Origin: Puniceicoccaceae bacterium 5H
GTDB lineage: Bacteria > Verrucomicrobiota > Verrucomicrobiia > Opitutales > Oceanipulchritudinaceae
NCBI GenBank assembly: GCA_009772895.1
Contig: WOUP01000002.1
Location: 248,001-312,000 of the forward strand
DNA: 64,000 bases
Direction: 5' to 3'
Below the pieces are notes generated by a model. The model saw nothing but the letters and a program-made list of their open reading frames with translations, did not search any database and was not told the origin of the DNA. Made by a program: the position numbers and the translations under genes. Positions 1 through 10,154 of the stretch are shown piece by piece; positions within the stretch are counted from its first letter, which is position 1, and every line of letters starts with the position of its first letter.

Positions 1-246
1 CCGGCCTTCTTTGGCCTCGCGAGCGGCGGCTACCAGATGCATGTGCTGGTGAAACTGGAGGGCTTCTGCCCACGCGTCACCGTTGGCGCTGAGGCAGAGG
101 GGTAGACAATGCAACCACGCATTGTTGGCGTGTGCGATAGAAAGCTCTGCGTCGAGCAAAGCGGTAGGCAGGGGGTCGGCATCCAGCAGGGGGAGACTGC
201 TGTTCAGACTGAGGGGAGAGGCCGGTGGTTCCTGATCGTGAGACAT
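1..246 (-). CDS. Partial PAS-like signalling protein (N-terminus; runs off the left edge)
   Basis: Minus-strand ATG at 246 opens MSHDQEPPASPLSLNSSLPLLDADPLPTALLDAELSIAHANNAWLHCLPL..., open to base 1; 'ALLDAELSIAHANNAWL' resembles a PAS N-terminus. Confidence 0.55.
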   Translation of the reverse strand, partial: MSHDQEPPASPLSLNSSLPLLDADPLPTALLDAELSIAHANNAWLHCLPLCLSANGDAWAEALQFHQHMHLVAAAREAKEGR

Positions 247-423
247 GCAGGGGAGCTCCTGTGAAAGGGCTGGCGTTAGTTATATCGGATGGGCGACGTC
301 AGACTACAGTTTTTTTTGCAAAAAGACTAACCTCTTTTCATTTTTCCAAAAAAACCTAACCTCAAAGCGTTAACCAACTAAGGTTGAATGTAAAGAGGAC
401 TTATGCAATATCAAGTAAAGGGC

Positions 424-2007
424 TTACTTCCTGCCGTTGTTAAGCTTGAAGCAGTCTTTAAATGCGCGGTGTTTTCGTGCGAAAGAAAGATGAGTCGCGC
501 CACAGAGTTGTGCCAGTGTTGTGTGCGTTTCTAACAACAGTAGGCTTTGGGGAGAATTTGAGGTGAGAAGGGGAAGAAGCATAGGGCCTGCCACATTCCC
601 AGATGGGGAGGGCTGGATTGTGGCGCAGGCCTGAAGTGAGCGCAAGACCTCTTTTGCATCCGTTTGGTGTTGGAGAGCTTCGATGGTTAACGCAAGCGCA
701 ACTCCGGTATAACATTTTTGGGCACAAGCCTCGATGAGCTTTGCGGGATCAACGCCGATCATGTGCGGTGCACGGTCGAAATCCCAGCTGAGTTGCAGCA
801 TTTTTAGCTGATCGGCCAACGACAATGTGTCCGCTAAGTCTGGTGCTAGGGCGAGGGTGTCTGCGGTCGGCCGCGTTACGACTACATGTCCCGCCGGTAG
901 GCGTTGCTCGATCTGGATCGATTCCCGATTGAGGCTCACGAGCCACCCCTTGTGCTCGGTGCCGTCTGGGGCCGTCAAGATCACCGGCACACGGGGCACC
1001 TGGGGAGACGCCAGCTCGCGCCAGTCAGGGAGAGGGAGCTCGGGCGTGGGCGGTAGCGGCGGCGGTGGCGTCGCTTGCCGCAAGCGAGCCCAGACTGGGG
1101 CTTCAAGCTGTTCCGGCGCTTCGGTTAGCAGGCGCTCGAAGATGTGCTTTGCGCGCGCTGGATCTTGCGGCAGCAACGATTCGGCCCACCAGCCCTCGAC
1201 GCGTCGGCGTTGATCCGCGGCGGGAAAGCGGTCGAGATAACGTGCGGCAGCCGCCGTAAACGTCGGATCGAGCGGTTGCTCCTCATGCAGTGCCAGCAGG
1301 TGCATGAAGTGCAGTGAGGCTTCGCGGGAAGGCGTCAAGCCAGGTTGCGCCAGCGCGACCTCTGCGAGCACGGTGGCACGATCAAACTGCTGCTGCCGCA
1401 AACTCAGCCGCACATAGGTCTCAAACCAGGCCAGCAACAGCTGGCGGTCATCGTGGCGTGAATGCGCGCGTTGGCGGCCCAGCTCACGCCGCCAGCGGAT
1501 GACGCCGGCCTCCCAGCTGTGCTCCTGCAAGGGCAGCGGCAGGGTGGCGTCCGCCCCGGATTGTCGAAGCAATTCAGTCCATTGCTCGACCGGGAATTGC
1601 GCCAGCAGCTCGGCCGCCGCGGCGTTATCCTCCTCTGCCATCAGGTCCTGAGCAATCTGCAGTCGCAGATAGAGATCACCCAGGGGATCGAGCCGGGCAG
1701 GCGGCGCGGGCAATTGCTGCACCAGACGGTGCGCCGCGGTCAGGTCGTCCGCATCCAGGTAGCCTTGCGCGGCCCGGCGCCACAAATAATCCCGGAGCGG
1801 GCCCGGATGGCTCTGTGCGGCCCACAATTCGACGTCACCCGGTTCAGGATCAGGCGCCCAGTCGAGTTGCCAGATGCGGGCGAGTGTCCATGCCTCGGAG
1901 CCGGCGGGCAGGGCCTCGGCCTCGGGCGGGCGTTGCTGCTCCCAGGCTTCAAATAGGATGTCGCCAGGGTGTGCCAGAAGGGCAGGAGCCAAACCCAAAG
2001 CCAGCAT
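424..2007 (-). CDS. Hypothetical secreted/periplasmic protein
   Basis: ORF track 424..2349; likely start is the internal Met at 2007 (MLALGLAPALLAHPGDILFEAW, signal-peptide-like). The upstream extension overlaps the M50 protease gene in another frame. Confidence 0.65.
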   Translation of the reverse strand: MLALGLAPALLAHPGDILFEAWEQQRPPEAEALPAGSEAWTLARIWQLDWAPDPEPGDVELWAAQSHPGPLRDYLWRRAAQGYLDADDLTAAHRLVQQLPAPPARLDPLGDLYLRLQIAQDLMAEEDNAAAAELLAQFPVEQWTELLRQSGADATLPLPLQEHSWEAGVIRWRRELGRQRAHSRHDDRQLLLAWFETYVRLSLRQQQFDRATVLAEVALAQPGLTPSREASLHFMHLLALHEEQPLDPTFTAAAARYLDRFPAADQRRRVEGWWAESLLPQDPARAKHIFERLLTEAPEQLEAPVWARLRQATPPPPLPPTPELPLPDWRELASPQVPRVPVILTAPDGTEHKGWLVSLNRESIQIEQRLPAGHVVVTRPTADTLALAPDLADTLSLADQLKMLQLSWDFDRAPHMIGVDPAKLIEACAQKCYTGVALALTIEALQHQTDAKEVLRSLQACATIQPSPSGNVAGPMLLPLLTSNSPQSLLLLETHTTLAQLCGATHLSFARKHRAFKDCFKLNNGRK

Positions 2008-2063
2008 CGCTCCGAACGTGCGCGGAGGTTTATGGGCAGTGGTTGGGCTCCTTCCGACTCGCT

Positions 2064-2732
2064 TCACCCGACCAGAAAGGAGTAAATGAGGCTGCCGAGT
2101 TGGTAGAAGGGAAGCTGCATGATCTGGATCGGCCAGATGTACAGCATACGGGCCTGGGGCACGTTGATGATCACCAGCAGGATGATCAGGCCCGGCATGG
2201 CCCACTGCGCCATCGCCTCGCGCGAGATGCCGAAGATGTGGCGGAAAAAGTGCGAGCCGTCCAGCGGCGGGATCGGCATGAGGTTGAAGACGAAGAGGGC
2301 GCAGTTGACGCGGATGACCATCGCGCCGAGCAGGCCGAGCGGCTCCCAATAGGCGGAGCAGGCCAGCAGGATCGCTCCGACCAACGCCTGTACCAGATTC
2401 ATGAACGGCCCGGCCGCGACGGTGGTCAGCTCTCGCAACGCTGGGCGGCTTTGCCGCTCGAAGGAGCGTGGGTCGAAGCTCACCGGTTTGCCCCAGCCGA
2501 GCATGATGGGCGCACCGGGCGCCATGATCTGGGCAAAGATGTTGATGCCGGGGATCAGGAACGAGCCGATCGGGTCGAGGTGCGCCATCGGGTTGAGCGT
2601 CACCCGCCCCTGCATGCGCGGGAGCGGGTCGCCCAAAAGGTCGGCGGATTTGGCGTGTCCGTATTCATGCAGCGCAATGCTGATGAGCAGGACAATGAAC
2701 AGGAGGATGGCGTTGCTTACTTCAGGCGTCAT
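2064..2732 (-). CDS. Site-2 protease family (M50) membrane metallopeptidase
   Basis: HEYGH (HExxH) in a transmembrane segment, hydrophobic protein, downstream 'NLMPIPPLDGSHF' motif. Confidence 0.88.
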   Translation of the reverse strand: MTPEVSNAILLFIVLLISIALHEYGHAKSADLLGDPLPRMQGRVTLNPMAHLDPIGSFLIPGINIFAQIMAPGAPIMLGWGKPVSFDPRSFERQSRPALRELTTVAAGPFMNLVQALVGAILLACSAYWEPLGLLGAMVIRVNCALFVFNLMPIPPLDGSHFFRHIFGISREAMAQWAMPGLIILLVIINVPQARMLYIWPIQIMQLPFYQLGSLIYSFLVG

Positions 2733-2774
2733 GCTTGAGGCTAGTCTACAGCAAAGGCGGGGAAATGTCCGCCC

Positions 2775-5700
2775 CTACTGGTAGTATTGGACCCCGGCTT
2801 CGAACAGGGGCTGATAGTGGTTGCCCGGCACGTTGAGGCCGATGTGCGGCCCCACACGCTCACTGTGTCCCATCTTGCCCAACACGCGTCCGCAGGGGCT
2901 GGTGATGCCTTCGATCGCGTGCACGGAGCCATTGGGGTTGTGGCGGGGGTCGTAGGTGGCGCCGCCCTCGGCGTCTACATACTGGGTGGCCACCTGGTCG
3001 TTGGCCCAAAGGGCTTGCAGCGCTTCGGTGCCGGCCTCGAAGCAGCCTTCGCCGTGCGAAATCGGGATGATATGCTCTTCGCCCAGACGGCAGTAGCTCA
3101 GCCACGGGCTCTTGGTCGAGAGCACGCGGGTGCGGGCGTAGCGCGACATGTGGCGGCCGATCCAGTTGTAGGTCAGCGTCGGATCGCCGGGGCGCAGATC
3201 GCGGATTTCGCCAAAGGGCAGCAGCCCGAGCTTCACCATGGCCTGGAAGCCGTTGCAGATGCCCAGGGCCAGACCGTCGCGCTGGTGCAACAACTCGTGC
3301 GTGGCGTCGCGGACGGCAGCCTGACGGAAAACGGAGGCGATGAACTTGCCACTGCCAGCCGGTTCGTCGCCGGCGCTGAAGCCGCCCGGCAGGACGAGGA
3401 TCTGGCACTCCTTGAGGCGCTTGACGATGCGCTCCAGCGAGCTGGCGACATCTGCGTCTGTCAGGTTGCGGAAGATCTCTACCTGCGGGATTGCGCCAGC
3501 GCGGGCGAAGGCGCGCGCGGTATCGTATTCGCAATTGGTGCCGGGGAAGACCGGGATGAAGACGCGGGGCTTGGCCACCTGGGCCTTGGGGCGGTGGCGT
3601 TCGCGGGGCGCAAAGCGCTGTTCCTGCGGGCGTCCGGGCCGCGCCGGGGCCGTAACCGGGAAAATGCTCTCGAGCGGCTCCTCCCACCATTGGCGCAGTT
3701 GCTCCAGCGGCAGGACTTCGTCGCCGATGCGGACCTCGGGGGCGTCGATCGTTGTGCCGAGCACCTCGTGGGGCAGTCCGCGCAAGTCCGCGCCGTGGGC
3801 CAGTTCGAGCACCAGACTGCCGTAGTCGGCATCGGCGAGGTTGGAAGTATCGAGCGTATCGGAGAAGACGAAGCCCACGTAGTTGCCCAGCGCCATCTTG
3901 GTGATGGCTTCGACCACGCCACCAGCCTTGAGGCTGAGGGCGGAGATGACCTGCTTTTCGCCGATCAACTCACTCACCTGGTCGTAGAGGTCGCGCAAGG
4001 CGTCGAAGTCGGGCAAGTGCTGCTTGTCCTTGGGCAGGCGCACGCGCACGATCTGGCTGCCGCCGACCTTGAACTCCGGCGAGATGACGCGCTCGACGTC
4101 GACCGGAGCGAGGGCAAAGGAGACCAGCGTCGGCGGCACGTCCATATCGTGGAAGCTGCCGGACATGCTGTCCTTGCCGCCGATGGCGGGCGCCTCGATC
4201 TCGAGTTGGGCGTGCAGCGCGCCGAGCAGGGCGGCGAGGGGCTTGCCCCAGCGCTCGGGGTTGTCGCGCAGACGCTCGAAATACTCCTGGAAGGTCAGGC
4301 GAATGCGGTCGCGCTGGCCGCCGGCGGCGATGATGCGGGCCACCGACTCGACCACTGCGTAGACGGCGCCATGGAACGGGCTCCAGCTGGAGAGATACGG
4401 GTTGTAACCGTGACTCATCAGCGTGGCCGTAGCGGTGTCTTCGACCACGGGCACGTCAGTCAGCTCTTCGCCGGGCTCCAGACCGCCTGCCGCGAGCGGC
4501 ACCTTGGCGGCCATCGCGTCCGGCGCGGTGAGCTCATGTTCGCCGCCAAAGGGGAAGAGCACGGTGCCGGCGCCGATGCTGGCGTCGAAGCGTTCGCCGA
4601 GGCCCTTTTGCGAGCACACGTTGAGGTCTTCGAGCACCTGTTGCCACTGCACGGCAAAGTTGAAGCCGGTGGGCGTTTCGGGCCCAAATTGAGGCGCGCC
4701 CTGGGGGGCGGTCACGCGAGCGGTCGTCTCCAGACGGCAGCCGTTGGTGTCGAGGAACTCGCGGCTGATGTTCACGATGCGCTCGCCCTGCCAGACCATC
4801 TCCAGGCGACCGGTGTCGGTCACTTCGGCGACCTGGCTGGATTCGAGGTTTTCCTCGGCGGCGAGTTGTTGAAAGGCTGCGACGTCTTCCGGCGCCAACA
4901 CCACGGCCATGCGTTCCTGGCTTTCGCTGATCGCCAGTTCCGTGCCGTCGAGACCGGCGTACTTCTTGGGCACCGCGTCGAGGTTGATGACGAGGCTGGG
5001 CGCGAGTTCGCCGATCGCGACGGACACGCCGCCGGCGCCGAAGTCGTTACAGCGCTTGATCATGTGCGCCGCACGCGGGCGACGGAACAGACGCTGCAGC
5101 TTGCGCTCGGTCGGGGCATCGCCCTTCTGTACCTCGGCGGAGTTTTCCAGCGCCTGCGTATTGTGCTCCTTGGAAGAGCCGGTGGCGCCCCCGATGCCGT
5201 CGCGTCCGGTGCGGCCGCCGACGAGCAGGATGATGTCGCCCGGCGCGGGGCGTTCGCGGCGCACCTGCGAGCGCGGCGCAGCCCCGACCACGGCGCCGAT
5301 TTCGAGGCGCTTGGCGAGGTAACCCGGGTGGTAGATTTCGGTCACCTGACCGGTGGCGAGGCCAATCTGGTTGCCGTAGCTGCTGTAGCCGCGGGCGGCC
5401 TCCTGGGTGATGCGGCGCTGCGGCAGCTTGCCCGGCAGCGTCTCGGAAATGGGTTGGCGCGGGTCGGCGGCCCCGGTCACGCGCATGGCCTGATAGACGT
5501 AGGCGCGCCCGGAGAGCGGGTCGCGGATGCAACCGCCCAAGCAGGTGGCGGCTCCGCCAAAAGGTTCGATCTCGGTCGGGTGGTTGTGCGTCTCGTTCTT
5601 GAACATCACGAGCCACTCCTCCTCGCGCTCCTGCACTTCCGCGTGGCCCACGCCGGGGCGGTCGACGGCCTCGGCATCGCTGCTGCCGCTGGGACAGCTT

Positions 5701-6665
5701 TCGGGCGGCGGGGGCGGGAAGGGCTCGTTGCGGCGGATCTTGACCGGGACGATGATGCTGGCGGCGTTGATCTCCTCGGATGCCTCCAGATCGTCCAGCA
5801 GGCCGCGCTGGCGCAGCTGCTTCATGCCGATGGTGGCCAGATCCATCAGGCAGACCGGCTTTTCGGATTCGCGCTCGAGGTAGAGACTCGAACGCATGGT
5901 GGTGTATTCCTGCCAGACGCGTTCGATCGGCTTGGTCAGCTCGCTCGGTTCAAATTCCGCCTGCGTGATCTCGGTCAGAAAAGTCGTGTGGCGGCAGTGG
6001 TCACTCCAGTAGGTGTCGAGCAGCTTCAGCTCGGTCAACGTTGGGTCACGCTGCTCCTCTTCGCGGTAGTAGGCCTGCGTGTGGCGCAGGTCGGCCAGGG
6101 TCATGGCGAGGCCCTGCTCCTGGCGGAGGCCTTCGAGCGCGGTATCGTCGTGCTCGCGGAAGCCGTCGAGCGTCGGGATGGCGCGGGGAGCGGGCACCTC
6201 GTGCTGCAGCGTTTCCGGGCGCTCCAGCGACGCCTCGCGGCTGTCGACCGGGTTGATCAGGTAACCGCGGGCGGTGGCGAGATCCTGCTCCGAGAGGTTG
6301 CCCGTGAGCACGTACAGCGTGGCGGTGGCGATCAGCGGGCGGTGCCCGGCGATGATCTGGATGCACTGGGCGGCGCTTTCCGCGCGCTGGTCGAACTGAC
6401 CAGGCAAGTATTCGACCGCGATCACGTGGCCGTCTTCCGGCAGCGGCGCCTCATCCGCGTAAACTTCGTCCACTGGCGGTTCGGCAAAAACCGTCCACTT
6501 GATGGCATCCCACTTCTCGGCCGGCACACCCTCCACGTCGTAACGCAGGAGGATGCGCACCTCCTCGAGGCCTTGCAGGCCCAGCAAGGAGCGCAGGTCG
6601 TCGCGCAGGTGTTGCGCTTCCTGGCGAAGCGCGGGCCGTTTCTCCACGAAAAGGCGCTGAATCAT
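2775..6665 (-). CDS. purL: Phosphoribosylformylglycinamidine synthase, large fused form
   Basis: About 1.3 kaa; 'MFKNETHNHPTEIEPFGGAATCLGGCIRD', 'DNDFGAGGVSVAIGEL'-type AIRS motifs, C-terminal class I GATase 'FPGTNCEYDTARAF...LGICNGFQ'. Probable start MIQRLFVEKRP at 6665. Confidence 0.95.
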   Translation of the reverse strand: MIQRLFVEKRPALRQEAQHLRDDLRSLLGLQGLEEVRILLRYDVEGVPAEKWDAIKWTVFAEPPVDEVYADEAPLPEDGHVIAVEYLPGQFDQRAESAAQCIQIIAGHRPLIATATLYVLTGNLSEQDLATARGYLINPVDSREASLERPETLQHEVPAPRAIPTLDGFREHDDTALEGLRQEQGLAMTLADLRHTQAYYREEEQRDPTLTELKLLDTYWSDHCRHTTFLTEITQAEFEPSELTKPIERVWQEYTTMRSSLYLERESEKPVCLMDLATIGMKQLRQRGLLDDLEASEEINAASIIVPVKIRRNEPFPPPPPESCPSGSSDAEAVDRPGVGHAEVQEREEEWLVMFKNETHNHPTEIEPFGGAATCLGGCIRDPLSGRAYVYQAMRVTGAADPRQPISETLPGKLPQRRITQEAARGYSSYGNQIGLATGQVTEIYHPGYLAKRLEIGAVVGAAPRSQVRRERPAPGDIILLVGGRTGRDGIGGATGSSKEHNTQALENSAEVQKGDAPTERKLQRLFRRPRAAHMIKRCNDFGAGGVSVAIGELAPSLVINLDAVPKKYAGLDGTELAISESQERMAVVLAPEDVAAFQQLAAEENLESSQVAEVTDTGRLEMVWQGERIVNISREFLDTNGCRLETTARVTAPQGAPQFGPETPTGFNFAVQWQQVLEDLNVCSQKGLGERFDASIGAGTVLFPFGGEHELTAPDAMAAKVPLAAGGLEPGEELTDVPVVEDTATATLMSHGYNPYLSSWSPFHGAVYAVVESVARIIAAGGQRDRIRLTFQEYFERLRDNPERWGKPLAALLGALHAQLEIEAPAIGGKDSMSGSFHDMDVPPTLVSFALAPVDVERVISPEFKVGGSQIVRVRLPKDKQHLPDFDALRDLYDQVSELIGEKQVISALSLKAGGVVEAITKMALGNYVGFVFSDTLDTSNLADADYGSLVLELAHGADLRGLPHEVLGTTIDAPEVRIGDEVLPLEQLRQWWEEPLESIFPVTAPARPGRPQEQRFAPRERHRPKAQVAKPRVFIPVFPGTNCEYDTARAFARAGAIPQVEIFRNLTDADVASSLERIVKRLKECQILVLPGGFSAGDEPAGSGKFIASVFRQAAVRDATHELLHQRDGLALGICNGFQAMVKLGLLPFGEIRDLRPGDPTLTYNWIGRHMSRYARTRVLSTKSPWLSYCRLGEEHIIPISHGEGCFEAGTEALQALWANDQVATQYVDAEGGATYDPRHNPNGSVHAIEGITSPCGRVLGKMGHSERVGPHIGLNVPGNHYQPLFEAGVQYYQ

Positions 6666-6834
6666 TGTATTGGTGTGATGGCGGAGGGCCGGGGACAGGG
6701 CAAGCGCATTTGGACAATTTACGCCCTTGGGTGGAGCCGGCAGGTGCCCATAATGAATCGGCCGGCCAAAGGGGCCGCGTCTCACGGCGCGCATGGGGCC
6801 TGACCAACGTGGGTAGGGTGAGTGGCGGTCGGTT

Positions 6835-9165
6835 TTAGCTCAACTGAGCCGCCTCGAGTAATTGCCGCAGGGGAAAGGGGCGGGCGAGCAGCAGTGCCCG
6901 TTCCGGGATGCGCGCACGGGCTTCTTCCGCTTCCTCGCGACGGGCCAGAACGATCAAACGCATGTGGTCGCGCAGGTCGAGGGCCGTCTGGATCGCCTCG
7001 AAGGCTTCCTTGAAGGTGCGGTAGGGCAGCAACAGCAGGTCTTGCTCGCTCACGGTTTCCTTCAGGCGGATGAGGTCGTCCGGTTCGTCCTGCTTGAGGT
7101 AGACGACGTTGGCGCCGCGGGCGAGCAAAGCAGTGTGGGCGGCGCGCAAGGCCAGATCGCCGTCGTCGACCATCATGACTTGTTGCTGCGGGCCACGTGG
7201 GCCAGTGCTATGCGGGCGCTGGGGGCGCGCGGGCTGGAGCGTCGCCTCGGGCGTCTCCTTTTTGGCTGTCGTGGTGGCTTCGTGCGCCAATGGAAAGAAC
7301 AGCATGAAGCGCGCCCCTTCTCCCGGGGCGGAATCGAGCGCAATGCCGCCGCCGAGGCCCTGCATGAGCGTGTAAGCGGTGCTCAGGCCGAGGCCCATGC
7401 GGTCTTCGCGGGCGTGTCCGGAGTAAAAGGGGTGGAAGATCTCCTGATGCTTTTCCGCCGGGATACCGCAGCCGTCGTCCTCCACCTTGAGGCAGGCGTA
7501 GCGGCCGGGGGGCGGGGGCAGGGTCGCGGTCCGGAAGTCCTCGGAGGTCACGACCAACTCCTGCACCTCGAAGTTGACCCGGCCGCGGCTGGAGCCGATG
7601 GCGTCGCGGGCATTGCAGGCCATATGCAGCAGCACCTGCTCGATCTGCGAAGCATTGCCCTCGATCCATACGGCGGCTTCCGGCAGGGTAAAGCGCAACT
7701 GGATCTGCTCGGGCAGCAGCAGTCGGATCAGCGGCTCGACCTCGCGCACGGTATTTTGCAGGTCCAGCCTGGAGCGCTCGTGTGGATCGTTGAGCGAAAA
7801 GGTCATCAGCTGAGAGACGACGTCGGCGCCGCGCTTGCTGGTCTCGAGGATCTTGTCCGCCTTCTGCGCGACGTCGCTGTCCGGCTCGTGGCTGTGCTTG
7901 AGCAGTTGCGAAATGCCGCTGATGATCGCGATGATGTTGTTGAAGCGGTGGGCGACGCCTTGGGCGAGCTGGGCGACCGTCTCCATGCGCATGGCGTGCT
8001 GCAGGTTGTCCTCCACCAGCTGCTGATAGGTCAGGTCGCGCAGGATCAGCACGTAATAGCGCTGCAGGCGCTCGCGGGTGGTGATCTTGGAGCCCGCGAT
8101 CTCCGCGTAATAGGTGCTCGAGTCGGGGCGGGTGAGCGTGTAGCGCCGGGTGAAGCCCATCTGCTCCTGCTCGATGCGCTCCAGCGCTCGGGCCAGATCG
8201 CTTAGCCGGGCGCGGTTCAGGATCAGGTCGAGGCCGTTCTCGAGCAACTCGTTGCGTCGGCGGTGGGTGATGCGCTCGATGGCGGGGTTGGTATAGACGA
8301 CTTCCAGGGTATCGTGCTGCACGGAGTGCCGGACCACCAGGACGCCTTCATCGAGGTGTTCGATGGCGGAGGCCAGGAGGGTGATCTGTTGCTCGGACTG
8401 GTAGTTGGTGGTCTGGTCTTCGATCAATACCACTTCGCCGGTCGTGTGGTCGGCGGCCGGCATTGAGCGCCGATGGATGCGCACGATGTGGCGATGCCGC
8501 TGACGGCTCTGCAGCATGTAATACCGGGGGTTGGAGCGGTCCAGCTTGAAGGATTCGAAGAAGTCGACCGGCCGATGCTCGTGCAGGGTGTAGAGTTCGA
8601 GGGCCTGATCGACTTCCTGCCCCTGCAGCTCTTCGTTGTGTGCGCCCAATAGACGTTCCGCCGCCGTATTGGCAAAGACGACACCGCTACCGTCCTCGTA
8701 GTGCAGCACGGCGGTGGGCAGGGCCTGCAACACAGCCCGCAGGCGTTCCTCGCGGATCTGGCGGTCCTGCTCCAGCCGGTGGCGGTTCACGGCCAACTCG
8801 AGCGCGATGGCCAGTTCGCGCTGCGTCACCGGCTTGACCAGATAGGAGCCCGGGTCGGTAGCCAGCGCGCGCGTCACCCGCTCGTCGTCGGACATGCCGC
8901 TGACGTAGATGATCGGGATGTTGTGCTCGCGCCGCATGCGGTCCCCGGTCTCGATGCCGTCCATGCCGCCCACCAGCACGATGTCCATCACGACAACATC
9001 GACTTGCACTTGTTGTACGATGTCCAGGGCTTCCTCCCCCAGGGCGACGGACGCAATGAGGTTGTGCCCGGCCAGCTTCACGAAGGCACCGAACACTTCG
9101 CGCGAGGAGGCATCGTCTTCTACGATGAGAACGGATAAGGGATGTCGGGTCTGTGAGACAGGCAT
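6835..9165 (-). CDS. Hybrid sensor histidine kinase: receiver - PAS - PAS - HisKA/HATPase - degenerate C-terminal receiver
   Basis: N-terminal REC 'VLIVEDDASSREVF...VDVVVMDIVL', H-box 'GVAHRFNNIIAIISG', HATPase 'EDDGCGIP...MGLGLSTAYTLMQGLGG'. Confidence 0.9.
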   Translation of the reverse strand: MPVSQTRHPLSVLIVEDDASSREVFGAFVKLAGHNLIASVALGEEALDIVQQVQVDVVVMDIVLVGGMDGIETGDRMRREHNIPIIYVSGMSDDERVTRALATDPGSYLVKPVTQRELAIALELAVNRHRLEQDRQIREERLRAVLQALPTAVLHYEDGSGVVFANTAAERLLGAHNEELQGQEVDQALELYTLHEHRPVDFFESFKLDRSNPRYYMLQSRQRHRHIVRIHRRSMPAADHTTGEVVLIEDQTTNYQSEQQITLLASAIEHLDEGVLVVRHSVQHDTLEVVYTNPAIERITHRRRNELLENGLDLILNRARLSDLARALERIEQEQMGFTRRYTLTRPDSSTYYAEIAGSKITTRERLQRYYVLILRDLTYQQLVEDNLQHAMRMETVAQLAQGVAHRFNNIIAIISGISQLLKHSHEPDSDVAQKADKILETSKRGADVVSQLMTFSLNDPHERSRLDLQNTVREVEPLIRLLLPEQIQLRFTLPEAAVWIEGNASQIEQVLLHMACNARDAIGSSRGRVNFEVQELVVTSEDFRTATLPPPPGRYACLKVEDDGCGIPAEKHQEIFHPFYSGHAREDRMGLGLSTAYTLMQGLGGGIALDSAPGEGARFMLFFPLAHEATTTAKKETPEATLQPARPQRPHSTGPRGPQQQVMMVDDGDLALRAAHTALLARGANVVYLKQDEPDDLIRLKETVSEQDLLLLPYRTFKEAFEAIQTALDLRDHMRLIVLARREEAEEARARIPERALLLARPFPLRQLLEAAQLS

Positions 9166-9328
9166 GACAGGCTGTGTCGGCAGGATAGCGACACGAGAAG
9201 ATCCTGCACCAATTGATCCTAAAGGTAAAGCGCTTCCAGCAATTGCACTTAGCAGCCTTGAAGGTAAAAGATGTCTGATTGTCTACTTCTGCTAAAGTGA
9301 TTCCGCAGCGGTCCGACTTACCGCAACA

Positions 9329-10117
9329 ATGACCTCTCCTGCGCACCTCCAACCCGGTCGCCCGCACCAGCTTCGCCTGCTTTTTGCTGCAGGGATGCTG
9401 CTGTTGGCTCACGGGCTGATGGCGCAAAATGGGCCGCGCTTCCCGCGCCAGGCCTCGGAAGAGGATTTGCAGGTCGAGGTGAATACCCACCGCGAGCTGA
9501 GCAGCTATCTGCCGGCGGTCCTGCGCTTCAATGCCCCCATCATTGGCGGCTCGAAGGAATACCTGCGCGTCGTCAAACCGGTCAACGTGCGTTACGAGCA
9601 CTATCAGGAGCCGGCGGACCGCACCCAGTTGCTGGCCGCGCCGGAGGTGATCGATTTTGAGGCACGCGCCCTCAAGGCGCATCAGGAGCGCGAGGCGGCC
9701 AAGGCCGATGCTTTGGCGGCCATGACGCCTGACGAGCCGGCGGCCGATACACCCGAGCCGGAAGCGAATGAGGATGCCGCGGCGGAGGAAGCCAAGACGA
9801 CTGCCGATACACCGCTTGGGTCTCCTGCGTTGCCGGCAGAGGGCAAGGTGATCACGGCGGTGGGCAAGGGCTCGACCGCCAATCCCGAGCCGAGCACGGA
9901 AGCGACGCTGGTCGAGGCGGAAGCAGACGCGCCCGAAGACGTGATCAGCGAAGACACGTCGCGTGAGTATCTGATCCTTTTTGAAAAGCAGCTGCGTCAG
10001 GGCGAGGCCAAGGTCCCCTTCCGCCTGCCATCGGACACCAGTGCGGCGCCCGGCACGACGCAGTTGGAGCCTCCGGGAGGCGTGACAAACGGTGCGCGCT
10101 ATCGGGTTGTGCCTTAA
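9329..10117 (+). CDS. Hypothetical Ala/Glu/Pro-rich secreted protein
   Basis: Signal-like N-terminus (LRLLFAAGMLLLAHGLMA); low-complexity central region. Confidence 0.7.
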   Translation: MTSPAHLQPGRPHQLRLLFAAGMLLLAHGLMAQNGPRFPRQASEEDLQVEVNTHRELSSYLPAVLRFNAPIIGGSKEYLRVVKPVNVRYEHYQEPADRTQLLAAPEVIDFEARALKAHQEREAAKADALAAMTPDEPAADTPEPEANEDAAAEEAKTTADTPLGSPALPAEGKVITAVGKGSTANPEPSTEATLVEAEADAPEDVISEDTSREYLILFEKQLRQGEAKVPFRLPSDTSAAPGTTQLEPPGGVTNGARYRVVP

Positions 10118-10154
10118 ACTGGGGCGACAACAGCCGCTGGTTTAAAGGAAGATT

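Noticed and set aside
5600-5760. Pro/Ser-rich insertion in PurL before the ETHNHPTE motif
   Set aside because: In frame in a surface-loop-like position; probably lineage variation without clear functional implication.
2787-6803. 1338-aa plus-strand ORF antisense to purL
   Set aside because: Shadow ORF of high-GC coding DNA; the purL frame carries unmistakable conserved motifs, the antisense product has none.
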